The notes under the pieces: model-generated | What the model was told of the DNA's origin: nothing | The model's database searches: none | Seen by the model: the letters and a program-made list of their open reading frames with translations, nothing else | Assembly: GCF_964275005.1 (NCBI RefSeq) | Contig: NC_092688.1 | Coordinates: 22,387,903 to 22,451,902 of the forward strand | Direction: 5' to 3' | DNA: 64,000 nt | DNA from: Diadema setosum | Lineage: Eukaryota > Echinodermata > Echinoidea > Diadematoida > Diadematidae | Position numbers and translations under genes: made by a program | Shown here: positions 1 through 9,880 of the stretch, one piece after another | Position numbering within the stretch: the first letter of the stretch is position 1 | Layout: the number at the start of each line of letters is the position of its first letter

Positions 1-540
1 TCAGAAATCAAGGTCAAAGAAGTCCAAGGTCAAAATTCTGTGTAGAAGTTCTGAAGCCCTCACCTAGTGCCATCACATAAAGCAAACGGAATCGAAATCG
101 GGTTATACATGGCGAAAGAGTAGCATTTTGTAGCCAATGTACAATATAGGTCAAAAATCAAGGTCAAAGGTCAAAGAAGTCAAAGGTCAAAATTCTGTGT
201 AGAAGTTTTGAAGCCCTCACCTAGTGTCATCACATAAAGCAAACAGAATTGAAATTGGGTTAGAAATGGCGAAGGAGTAGCATTTTGTAGCAAAATGTAC
301 AATATAGGTCAAAGGTCAAGGTCAAAGGTCACAACTGAAATTCTGTGTAGAAGTTTCAAAGCTCCCATGTAGTGCTATCATATAAAGCAAACAGAATCAA
401 AATTGGCTCATAAATGACAGAGAAGTAGCAAATTGAACATTTTGATCACACACGGATGCACACACAGACGGACGGACAGACAGACGGACGCACAGACACA
501 CACACGTACGGAGCCCGATTCATAGTCCCCTGCTCGAACT
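1..540. repeat. Tandem TCAAGGTCAAAGG repeat with GGACGGACAGAC tail
   Basis: Three imperfect copies of a unit of about 150 bp follow one another. Each has a GGTCAAAGGTCAA run, then TTCTGTGTAGAAGTTTTGAAG, then a CATCACATAAAGCAAACAGAAT block. The array ends in a purine-rich GACGGACGGACAGACAGACG tail and GAACTCGTTCGGCGGGGACA. It is non-coding and cut by the window edge. The layout resembles the TGACCTTTGACC / GGACGGAC repeat at 42781-44452 in reverse orientation. Confidence 0.75.
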
Positions 541-550
541 CGTTCGGCGG

Positions 551-1680
551 GGACAAAAATGCATAATTACTGCAGCTTATTGTCTGAGCTACAATATACT
601 AAAGTTTCAGAGAAAATGGAGCAAAGTCAGCTGAGATAAAGGTGCTTAAACGTTGTCAAGTCAATGCATGGTTTATAACAAAATCACCTCCCATAGACAT
701 AACACGTAAACTTGTCTGATTTCGAGTCTTTACCTTTAATCAAAACTTAAAGTATGATGACGTCATCAAATTTCAAAACCATGACATGGACTTGAAAGGC
801 AAATGTTAAAAGTACAACATATCTGAATTTGGGATAATACTGAGCTTAAACAATAGAGATATGAGCAAATGAATGTCAGAAACAGTACCTCAAAAAATTT
901 AATTCAACTTTTTTGATTTTAGATGACGATATGATGACGTTATCGAGTTTACCTGGCAATATTGATACTTGAAATGTTACTATGTTGTATTTACAATTCA
1001 TATGCTTTTGAGCTATGGCAAAATAGACATGTTTTTTCACTATATTTGCAGAAAGACGTGTGCGCGGATTTTTCACTTTGACGCCAGTGCATTCCTTTGT
1101 TATAGGTCAAAACTGATCAGACATCAATGGATATTGTTACTTCATGTATCAGGAATCCAAATGAGTCGAAAAAATGCATTTTCATGTTGCTTACATGCTG
1201 TGCATGCGAAAATGCGCGGACGGACGCGTACGCGCGAAAATGTTTGAAATGCTTAAAATTGTCTAAAACTTCGAGATTTCCCATTGGGAAGTCGTTTTGA
1301 GCCTTTTAAAATTTTGAGGAATGCGTAATGATGACCTGGGTAATTAGCATCAAAAAGTAAGATCAAGCGTGACGTGAACTTTATGTCCAACGTAAATGAT
1401 ACAGAAATGACATTTAGTTATGAAGTTATGTTCGATCATGTGACCTGGCCCAAAAATCACAAAATGGTGCCTAGATGACGTCAGAGATATGTTCTTGTCA
1501 TGAAAAGCTTATTGTGGCTAGATATTGTCATGAGATATGTTGACTGAAAATTTCATGTTATTCCGCTATGTCATTGTTGAGATATTCACAACACAAAATT
1601 GTCCAGAAAGAAGAATTAAAAAAAAAATAAAGAGAGATTTTGACAATCACAATAGGTGATACGCTGATAGCGTATCACCT
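551..1680. repeat. Long non-coding repeat ending in a hairpin (GGTGATACGC family), copy 1
   Basis: This stretch shares phrases with the copies at 57033-58845 and 60897-63001: GAGCTACAATATACTAAAGT, CTCCCATAGACATAACACGT, GATGACGTCATC and CGGACGCGTACGCGCG. It ends at 1654-1680 in a hairpin with 12-bp arms AGGTGATACGCT/AGCGTATCACCT and a 3-base loop. No reading frame in it resembles a protein. It is more diverged than the other two copies. Confidence 0.6.
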
Positions 1681-1814
1681 AATTAAATGCAATTTAACCC
1701 TCAATTAAATGCAGGATGACAAATCAAAGCAATGGTATCAATCTGTAGTTTGAAATTATCAACTGCTGTCAGGTGTCCAACAATAGAACACAAGCATTTG
1801 ATGATGGGTGTATA

Positions 1815-2052
1815 CTGTATACGCCATATATTTTGCGAGTCTAAATTTTCGCGAATCAGGAATTCCCGACGATTTTGCGAGTGGATAAATTCGCGATCGT
1901 GGAGTCTTGTACTGAATGGAGAAATGTACAATGTACACGCGTACGTCACATCCACATCGGGACCACAGTCAATATTTTCGCGTGTCTTTAATTTCGCAAA
2001 TAGCACCTGACTCGCGAAAATAAAAACCTCGCGAAATATTCGGCATATACAG
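1815..2052. mobile_element. MITE, CTGTATACGCC family, TA target duplication
   Basis: The terminal inverted repeats start CTGTATACGCCATATATTTT on the left and CTGTATATGCCGAATATTTC on the right. TA dinucleotides flank both ends. The interior is rich in TTCGCGA words and has no coding potential. A closely related copy lies at 22335-22585 and a decayed one at 42262-42472. The TA duplication suggests a Tc1/mariner-type mover, which is inference. Confidence 0.75.
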
Positions 2053-3309
2053 TACTTGGCATCCCCACAAGACACTCTGAATGCCACATTGTCACTAATT
2101 CTTTGGTACATGGAATTCACTTCAATAAACAGGAAAACAATCTGTTCTGTTTAAAATATATCATAGCCACTTTTATTCAAGGCCACAAGGGCACAGACAC
2201 ATTCAAAATATTTTCCACTGCTCAATGCAGTTTATTCCCGTTTTCTTTTCTTTTGCCTTCTAAAACCTAGGGCTTGAAACATGTTCTGACAAAGTGTGTG
2301 TGTGTGTGTGTGTGTGTGTATAGTGTGGGGGTGGGACAACCAACAAAATGACATTACACAGCAGTGCCGTGCCATTTCCTGAATCGAGAAATCATTATTT
2401 AGGATAGTCAAGAAACTCGGTAGCAGTTATCTACTCTAAGTAGAGACTTACAGTTCATGTTATACAGCAACGAGGCACACACAGATTAGAGCATACAGCT
2501 GTACCACACGATTGCATGCAAAGATACTATTCAATGCAGAGTCTTACTTCACATATTTATAGCCTGAAAGGGCTTTCACACATTATATCCCTCACGAATT
2601 GCTTCTTGTCCTCTGATTGGTCAAGAGCACTGAAAACGACAAAACATATTTCTACCACGGATACAAATTCGCGTCTCTCTATTCTTCGTAGGGAAATAGT
2701 AAAAAAAAACAACTATATCACGCTGGTGAAATTCGTGCCTTTTTTTACGACCCGTAAGGTTTCACATGTAAATGAATGGGTATCGCGGCACCTTCGCTTT
2801 GCGAGAAATTTTCATGTACAAATGAATGAGTATTGAACACTGTAGACAACACACTCAATATGAGAAAATAACAGAGACTCAGAGAGACTCTTATAGAGCC
2901 CTCATTCTACCTAAAAGATGCCCATGACGTTGTTACGTTACAACAGAGTCTAGGTGTTATAGTAGATCTATTGTACAATGTAGGGCAACAACAATAAGCA
3001 AACACAGGCTCTATATTCTAGAGATTTTTACGTAGACCACCTGGTACCATAGATATTGTCCTCATTCAGATTTTGATGTTCTTTTTGAAAGCATCAATTG
3101 ACGATGCGTATCGTATACCCCCTGTATAGAGATATTGAAAGGTCGTTCCGAAGTTTTGGGGCCATTTATTCGAAAGTACGAACCCCTAAATACGGTATGC
3201 TTGATTCGAGGTACAGAAGTATAGGCCTATCCCGGTGTAGTACTGTCTGTAATTTTGGGGAGTTCATGCTCCGCCGCCCGTGATCGGTCGACCAGTCTCA
3301 GTGGTTGGA
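2053..3309. other. Unannotated spacer with a (TG)n tract
   Basis: No credible gene or structured repeat is seen. A TG dinucleotide run lies at about 2296-2319. The short open frames here have no family resemblance. Confidence 0.5.
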
Positions 3310-3596
3310 AAGGTTACAGCTCGTTATTCCGAAGGTTCGTCATTCCGAAGGCTCTTTAGTCCAAAGATTCGTTATTCGGAAGGTTCAATGTTCCCAATTT
3401 CATTTTCAGATTAACGAATCTTCAGAATAATGAACCTTCGGAATAACGCCACAAATGTTCAGATTAACGAACCCTTTTTCATTTTCGGATTAACAAACAT
3501 ATCTAGGTATAGGGAATTTGTGTGTTTCGGATTAACGACCCTTCGGAATAACGAACCTTCGGAATAGCAAACCTTCGGAATAACGAACAGCACCCG
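3310..3596. repeat. Degenerate array of CGTTATTCCGAAGG units in both orientations
   Basis: The words CGTTATTCCGAAGGTT and the reverse form AACCTTCGGAATAACG recur about ten times. The first part is mostly forward and the second part mostly reverse, so the block could fold on itself. There is no coding content. Similar arrays are, from memory, common in echinoderm and amphioxus genomes. Confidence 0.75.
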
Positions 3597-4089
3597 GTTG
3601 GAAATGCAGTCACAGCAGTTCAACCTAAATTTGATCTCGTAGTTCATAAACTCGAGAGATCCACCAAAAAGGTGTCGACAATAATGTAGATAGATCTAGG
3701 CCTGTATAACTATTTCTAGTGTAGATCTAGCTAAGCCTACATTGTACTTCTACCTGTTTACCCGGTGTTCCCGTAATCGGATCCTATACAAATCACACAA
3801 ATTTCCGATGGCACTCGATGCTAATTCTTATTTTTACTAATTGCTAGCCATTGTCAGTGCCTAATCTAACGTCAGACTGGCCGTTACTGAATTTAGACCA
3901 GTGAAGGGGACTACCCAAATTTACAATGTACATGTACACTGTATACTTGCATTTTTAACAGCAAATGATAGTCCATATTCATGTATAGGCAGTTAGAAAA
4001 CGCTGGAAAGACAATAGAAAACATAACAACAGCTGCAGCTCACAGCGTTGATCAGCGCAACTCGTGCTTGATCCGAGCACATCAACATA
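3597..4089. other. Unannotated spacer
   Basis: AT-leaning sequence with a few GTAGATCTAG words. I see no gene, RNA or repeat with clear ends. Confidence 0.45.
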
Positions 4090-4960
4090 TTTGACAGACT
4101 GGATGGGCGTATTGCATGCATGAAGCGCATGCCAAGTTTGCAGTTTGTGCATCAAAGGTGGTGAGTAGCAAAGGTGTCATTCACAGAGTTGATGATTGGA
4201 TTACTGAGGAAGAGCTTCAAGAATTATTGAAAGACCAAGGAGTCATTCAAGTGAAGCGATTCAAAAAAAGGATTGAAGGAGTACTACATATTGTAGGCCC
4301 CACCCCTTCGGTGCCACTGTTCTTTGACTCGCAACAAAATAAAATGCCTACATCTGTCACATTCCTGTATCAGACAAGAGTTCACGAATACATACAACAT
4401 GTAGCTTCCCTCACACGATGTTTCCAATGCCAACAATTTGAACAAGTAAAAAGCCAGTGTAGAGGGAAAATAAGATGTAGAGGTGTGGTAATAACCACCA
4501 CTTTGATGAATGTCAAACAAAGGACAACCCAAAGGGCTTTAGATGCAAAGAAAACCACTCAGCAGCATAACAAGGCTGCATCTACTACAAAGAAGCAAGA
4601 GATACAGACGCTCAAACTCGAGAACAAGGTGTCAAACTCGAGAACAAGGTGTTGTATGCTCAAGCCGCAAAACAGTATACAGGTAGGTCGCAACAGTCCA
4701 CTGAAATGAATCAACAGTGTGTCAAATCCAAGCCTCAAAACAAATAGAGACGTCACAACAGGCTAGTGAAATAAACCAGCAGAATTTATCCCAAGAGAAT
4801 GAGAAAAAGAGGGCATTCCAAGGTACAAACACTACACAATCAAATAGAGAACTTTGAAAGTCCCCCTCTGAAACAGAGAATAGGGAGTTTTTGCTACACG
4901 ACGGGAGACCGAGAATACGCGAAAGCAATCAGCTGTGACAGCCCCTGTACTCGGACTCCT
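4090..4960 (+). mobile_element. LINE ORF1 remnant with CCHC zinc-knuckle region, decayed
   Basis: The open frame at 4116-4709 encodes a region reading VIQVKRFKKRIEGV, then TRCFQCQQFEQVKSQCRGK. This is the start of the CX2CX4HX4C-type knuckles found in ORF1 (gag-like) proteins of Jockey/CR1-type LINEs. The first knuckle has Gln where the His would be, and the second is lost to a frame change. After it comes a Lys/Gln-rich tail. The usual RRM-like half lies upstream in degraded form. It is not a host gene; no reverse transcriptase lies downstream, so this is a 5' fragment. Confidence 0.65.
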
Positions 4961-5711
4961 GTCCCCATATCTAATACCTAGTTCACACCGACGCTGAATT
5001 GATGACGAATTAAATCGGCAAGCAAAGCGGCGGCAAAGCGTAACAAAGCTTAATTAAAGCGTAAAGACCGTAATAGAGCGTAAGAAGGCTTTGAGCAATT
5101 TGGGACATTCGGCAAGAGCGCCAAAAAATTTTAAACTGTTTAAAAATTTGAGGCGATCTGTCACGAATTGCGTAAAGCGGGGAGAGTGTATTAAAGCTTA
5201 TCAAAGCGTCACAAAGCTTATCAAAGTTTTGCTCAAAGCGCAGGAACACCCTGTATAAAACATAATAAAATAGAAAGGCAATAGAATAGAAATAAATAAA
5301 TAGAAAAACTCTGTGGAAAACTTAGTATTCTGAGTTTTTCACAAAGTTTTTTTCTATTTATTTTTTAATCATATTTCATTTTTTAATTTTATAATGTTTT
5401 ATATTTTATTTCCTTTGTTTTATTTTCTTTGTTACAATAAGGGCTATTTATCTCACATATAAAATTTATTTTCTTACTAATTTTTTTCATTAGTAAGAAA
5501 ATCAATTTGTAATAATAATTGGTAATAATCAATTTAACTAAAAATTGCATAGAGACCAAAGAAAACACACGTAAACAAATGCAATCATTGACAGCCGAAT
5601 CACGGACCATATCGCAGATCAGATTATATGTTTGATGGTTGCTATCGGCAAGCGTAATTACGCTCTTTTCAGAGCGATTTGCGCTCTCCGTGATTGGCTG
5701 CTGGTAAACTG
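4961..5711. other. AT-rich spacer with AAAGCGTAA-type words and short palindromes
   Basis: Bases 4990-5245 contain repeated variants of CAAAGCGTAACAAAGCTTA. Bases 5250-5540 are very AT-rich and include short inverted repeats, for example TTTTCTTACTAA facing TTAGTAAGAAAA near 5470-5500. No gene is seen. Confidence 0.5.
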
Positions 5712-6013
5712 TAGCTGTTCGTAACGTTACGAACAACTTACGAGCGACTGGTGATCAGTTCTGGGCCCCATTTCATAAAAAGCTGATATGATAACAACTT
5801 TTGCTGGAATGACAATTGTCATGGTAATGACTAGAATGCAGCTTCCTGATTGGCTGTTGCTATGGGAAGTTGCCATTCCAGCAAGAGTTGACATCCTAAC
5901 ACCTTTTATGAAACGGGGCCCTGATGTGCTATACTTATAAGAATTTCCATAATTCAGCACAAGAACTGATCACCAGTCGCTCGTAAGTTGTTCGTAACTT
6001 TACGAACAGCTTT
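5712..6013. mobile_element. Inverted-repeat element interrupted by a second MITE
   Basis: The left arm at about 5712-5762 (GCTGTTCGTAACGTTACGAA through GGTGATCAGTTCT) is mirrored at 5964-6013 with only one or two mismatches over about 50 bp. The loop contains the separate element at 5763-5921. Together they form a nested palindrome. The outer arms also contain an internal palindrome, TTCGTAACGTTACGAA. Confidence 0.7.
5763..5921. mobile_element. MITE, GGGCCCCATTTCAT family
   Basis: This 159-bp element has terminal inverted repeats GGGCCCCATTTCATAAAA and GGGCCCCGTTTCATAAAA. It sits inside the outer inverted repeat directly after GATCAGTTCT. A relative with GGGCCCCGTTGCAAGAAA ends lies at 53491-53669. 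I could not define a target duplication. Confidence 0.7.
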
Positions 6014-6045
6014 ATGAAACAGTGAAGGAGTGAAGCAATACGGAC

Positions 6046-7240
6046 GCTTACAGACCTGATTTTAAGGACGGATTTCGGTGGGTTTTTGACGTACAAAAAA
6101 AATACCCATAGACAGGATCTACCGATTATTGAATGATTATCATAGATCACGGGGATTCCTTATATTTTAGTTTTTCCACAATTAATAAAGATATTCATGA
6201 AGGAAACGTACACCCATCGCTGAAAAATAACAACGTCTGCGAAGGAGTAGACGTGCAGCCGCTGTCGCGAGCGGCTGCATGTAGTTAGCAAAGAAGAAGT
6301 AGAACACTCTAGTTTCTACAGTGTACAGTACTGACAGTAGAGAGGAGTAGGCCTTGTAACGTTACTACACAGACACAGTCCCGTCGTTCAACACCGGTCC
6401 TTGGTACACAAGTGAAGCTGTCGCACGGCGTCTGGGTCGGGCTAACATTGCACTGCCCAGTGCCGTATATAAAGAGAGTCTGGCCAACTCGGTTTTTGGC
6501 TTATGTGTTTTGAAGCCTGTGATTGGTCAAAAGCTGGTCCCGTGATCTACAGGCGCCATGTCGTTACTGAAGTGCACTCATACGCAGTGCCCATTGTTAA
6601 CTACCCCTTATTTGGCTTGGTTATTTTGTTACGTCCGAGCGTAAACGCTAACCCTGTAACGCGTAATACGCGCGGTAACGACATGGCGTCCAAATTAGCA
6701 GTTGGCCAGACTCTCTTTATAATTTATACGGCACTGGCACTGCCTTGTTGGCATTAGGGAGCTTTAGATTTTAGACGCGCGGACGTTCAAAGGAAAAAAA
6801 CATGTTCTGAGCGTGCGCAGTAGCGCGCGTAAAGTCAATCTATTTTTAGCTTGCGTCGCATGAGTTTTTCACTACGCGTACTGGGCTATTTTCACGTCCG
6901 CACAGTTTGCGACGTAGAGAGCCTAACTTCATGCGCTGATCATATGGGGGCGCGATTTTATTTTTTATACGTTGCGCCCCAGGGTAATCTAAAGCTACTT
7001 TTCCACTAGCTACACGCAGCCGCTGTAGAGACAGCAGCTGCACCTCTATTCCTTCGCAGACGTTGTCATTTTTCAGTGTGGTTGTGCGACTCCTTCATGA
7101 ATATCTTTATTAATCGTGGAAAACTAAAATACAAGGAATTATCGTAATCTATGATAATCATTCAATAATCGGTTTGCGATTTTTTGTTTAATTACGTCAA
7201 AAACTCACCGAAATCTGTGGCTGAAATCAGGCTGCGTGTA
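6046..7240. repeat. Pair of long inverted arms about 700 bp apart
   Basis: Bases 6046-6300 are mirrored at about 6995-7240 at roughly 80% identity by eye. Shared blocks include CCGATTATTGAATGATTATC, ATAAAGATATTCATGAAGGA and AACGTCTGCGAAGGA. The space between contains an independent MITE (6457-6736). The right arm lies within the element at 6757-7326, so the structures interlock rather than nest cleanly. Confidence 0.65.
6457..6736. mobile_element. MITE, CCAGTGCCGTATA family, 6-bp target duplication CACTGC
   Basis: The ends read CCAGTGCCGTATATAAAGAG and, on the other strand, CCAGTGCCGTATAAATTATA. Both continue into AGAGTCTGGCCAACT. CACTGC flanks the element at 6451-6456 and 6737-6742, a clean 6-bp duplication. 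The 280-bp element has no coding content. Confidence 0.75.
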
Positions 7241-7326
7241 ATTACTTTTCCACATGACGCAGGGAGAGGAGAACGTCCAGCGCAAGCGTCGGCTCAAACG
7301 TCTGCGCGTCAAAATCTAAAGCTCCC
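6757..7326. mobile_element. MITE-like element, GGGAGCTTTAGATTTT family, TA target
   Basis: The terminal repeats GGGAGCTTTAGATTTT are perfect for 16 bp and continue imperfectly into GACGCGCGGACGTT. TA flanks both ends. A 164-bp deletion derivative of the same family is at 55880-56043. The interior CATGTTCTGAGCGTGCGCAG is shared between the two. It is non-coding. Confidence 0.75.
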
Positions 7327-8631
7327 TATTGCGTGAACAGAACAGCAGCCAGCGCCAGCAGGATCAAAAGGAATGAGGGTAGGAGTGCCGAGTGTAAGGG
7401 AACATAATCTGATAATGTGTAGACCAAACGGTTGTAACACTACGCCGAGAGAGGGCGAAAAGAGGATCGAAAGATGGCGACTGTCCTCGAAGGACCTACA
7501 ACGTGTATGTTGACGATTCGGTACTGAAGATCGAATTAAAGTGTTCAAAGGCAAACCCTGTCTGGTTCTAGTGTCATTCCCTGTTGTGCAAAATTGTCCC
7601 CTTTCAGTGGCGTAGTTGGCAGGATAGGTCCTTCGAGGACATTCACTACTAACGTACTATTCAGGCCTAGGCCTACTACAGTGTGTATGAGGCCTGTTGT
7701 TAGTGTAAGTTAACTGTAACTCGACTCACTAATGATTGTATGCCCCAGTTCTTCTGTAAAGTCCGTAAATATTCTAGACGTACTGAAACCGTTTGTTATG
7801 GAAAGTTAAAGTTACCTTATTATGATGATTTACACGACACAACCACCACTGTTCGTCGAAAACCAGTAACGTTACAGCTACAGTTGATCTCCATGTAAGA
7901 ATAGAAATGATGTTATGGCCCCTGTGTGTGTGTACGTATGGCTAACAAATCGGTAAGAGGGCGCTCTTTACTTTCTTTTCTCAGTGCCGTATATACGGCA
8001 CTGACTCTATTCATTGAACATAGCGCACAGCGTTTTTAAGTTGTGGCCAATTTAGCTTTTTATCAAAAGTCTTTACTAAATACTTCTATATTGAGTAATA
8101 AAGATTATATTACAAGTGCATATTTTTTTGTATGTTTTTATTTTTTTTATTGATTTCATGAAAGAAAACATATTCATTAAAAAAAAAAATAATGACTAGA
8201 ATTGAACGGTAATCAGAGGCAGCGCTGATCATGCAGCAGCAGATGAAGAGGGAGAATTCAAACTTTGAACCCATCCGGCCCATTACACTGGCTTGTTATC
8301 AAACGTAAAATAAGTACAATTGTATCGTACGCGGTACCAGTACCACAGGCGAGTGCATGCTAGCGATCGCAAGCGAGCGATCATAGACGGGATCTTCTTT
8401 CCGTCATCTGAGCATTGAATGGTAAGTAGGCCCTAATTGAACTAAATTTGTTCAATTTTTAACTTTCGGAATGACAAGGATAGTGTGAAAAGTAATTCAT
8501 AAATCATACTCATTTACTTTCTAGATCTACTGCGCCGCTTCGGGGAGCTGGGAGTTGACCTTAACCATTGTTAACTGAGTCTGAGATCAGTCTTTTTGAA
8601 TCCTATTTCGAACTTTAGTTAGTAGACTAAA
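7327..8631. other. Unannotated spacer
   Basis: No gene is recognised. It contains GGCCTA-rich words near 7660-7700, one perfect palindrome at 7982-8003 listed separately, and AT-rich stretches near 8100-8190. Confidence 0.45.
7982..8003. repeat. Perfect 22-bp palindrome made of two MITE ends
   Basis: The half-site CAGTGCCGTA is followed by TA and its exact mirror. This half-site equals the terminal repeat of the MITE at 6457-6736. The site looks like two ends of that family joined with almost nothing between. Confidence 0.7.
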
Positions 8632-8689
8632 TTTAATGTTAAATTTAATAAGATTCTAACGTTAGAATCTTATTAAATTTAACATTAAA
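8632..8689. repeat. Perfect 58-bp palindrome
   Basis: The 29 bases 8632-8660 are followed with no spacer by their exact reverse complement at 8661-8689. The centre reads TCTAACGTTAGA. The outer bases are AT-rich. It can extrude as a cruciform. The core word TCTAACGTTAGAATCT recurs once near 9012. Confidence 0.85.
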
Positions 8690-9079
8690 CTCCGCTGAAC
8701 AGAACGATTTTTCTGTCTTAAAGAGACCTTTTACAAGACGACAGTGCAGTGCAGTGGCTAGTCGTAACGTCGTAGTCCCGTAGGTGGAAATCTGTGTTTG
8801 CTATAACCGTTAGAGTAAAGTCCCGGTTGCGTCCCGGTTTGCGGCCGCATGGGCCGCATAATCACCATCACATCATCACATCTGATAGTCAAACAGAAGT
8901 AGAGGACTGGTCCTGTAGTATTCCGGTCTCAACGTAATAAAATTATCTGATTATCTTCAACTCTGTTGCTTTATGTGCATTGAGGAGCAGAGGTTTTGAA
9001 TTTCTCCCCACTCTAACGTTAGAATCTAAATGTCTATCCAATATAGAGTTTTCTAGATTTTAAATCTTTGAATTTTAAT
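8690..9079. other. Unannotated spacer
   Basis: No gene or clear repeat is seen apart from an isolated copy of the palindrome core near 9012-9027. Confidence 0.45.
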
Positions 9080-9800
9080 CGAGGAAGCTTCAACAACAGT
9101 AGCCAAGGCAATCTGTTCCAGTCGGCTACTACTCTCTGGCTAAAAAATGTACTTCGCACTTCTAATCTTGAGCGTTTGGTGAAGAGTTTGAATTTATGAC
9201 CTCTTGTTCATGAGTGAATGATGGCTGGTTCAAAGAACATGTCACCAGAAATCCCCAACTTAGCTTACTGAGCAACTTGTAAACAGTATAGTAATCATAT
9301 CCCCTCTTCGTCTCCTGTAGTACAACATATAATGAGTGCAGGTTGAGTTTTTCTAGGCGTTGTTCATATGACAAACATTTGAGTTCAGGAATCATGCGAG
9401 TAGCTCTTCTCTGCACTCTTTCAACTTTGTCAGAGTCTATTTTATATCTCAAATGCCATAAAATGTTGCCATACTCCAAATGAGGTTGAACCAGTGATAC
9501 AAACAAAATATGAAGTAGGGTGCCTATTTCTGTTGTCATTTGTGAGAAGGTCCTGTGTATATAATCCCGAGTGTTTGATTTGCCTTCTGGACAGCTGCTG
9601 AGACATGTTGATGAAAATTTAGTTCTTCATCTATTATAACGCCAACAAGGTCCTTTTCCTGCTTGGTTGCTTCCAACTCTACATCATTCATTCTGTAGTT
9701 TTCCCTTGGGTTATTTTTTCCAATATGAAGAATCATTCATTTACTAATGTTGAAATCAAGTTGCCATCTATCTTTTTCTCCATTCATCAGCATGATTTAG
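9080..9800 (-). mobile_element. LINE reverse transcriptase C-terminal fragment (CR1/L2-like)
   Basis: Read on the minus strand from about 9736 down to 9162, two adjoining frames encode LGVIIDEELNFHQHVSAAVQ and then LVQPHLEYGNILWH, KVERVQRRATRMIPELKCLS, YEQRLEKLNL. These are the hallmark blocks after the catalytic core of CR1/L2-type and related LINE reverse transcriptases. The catalytic part is absent and the frame changes once near 9537. This is a dead 5'-truncated copy, and the LTR element is inserted about 80 bp beyond it. Confidence 0.75.
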
Positions 9801-9880
9801 GTCAGTTTTTTTTTTTTTTAGGTTTTTCCACTCTGAAACGCAAACTTGCAAATTCCTTTAACCCAGGTTATAATACTTAT

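Noticed and set aside
1-540. CRISPR-like regular repeats
   Set aside because: The units are about 150 bp, have no short repeat/spacer pattern, and belong to a dispersed eukaryotic repeat design.
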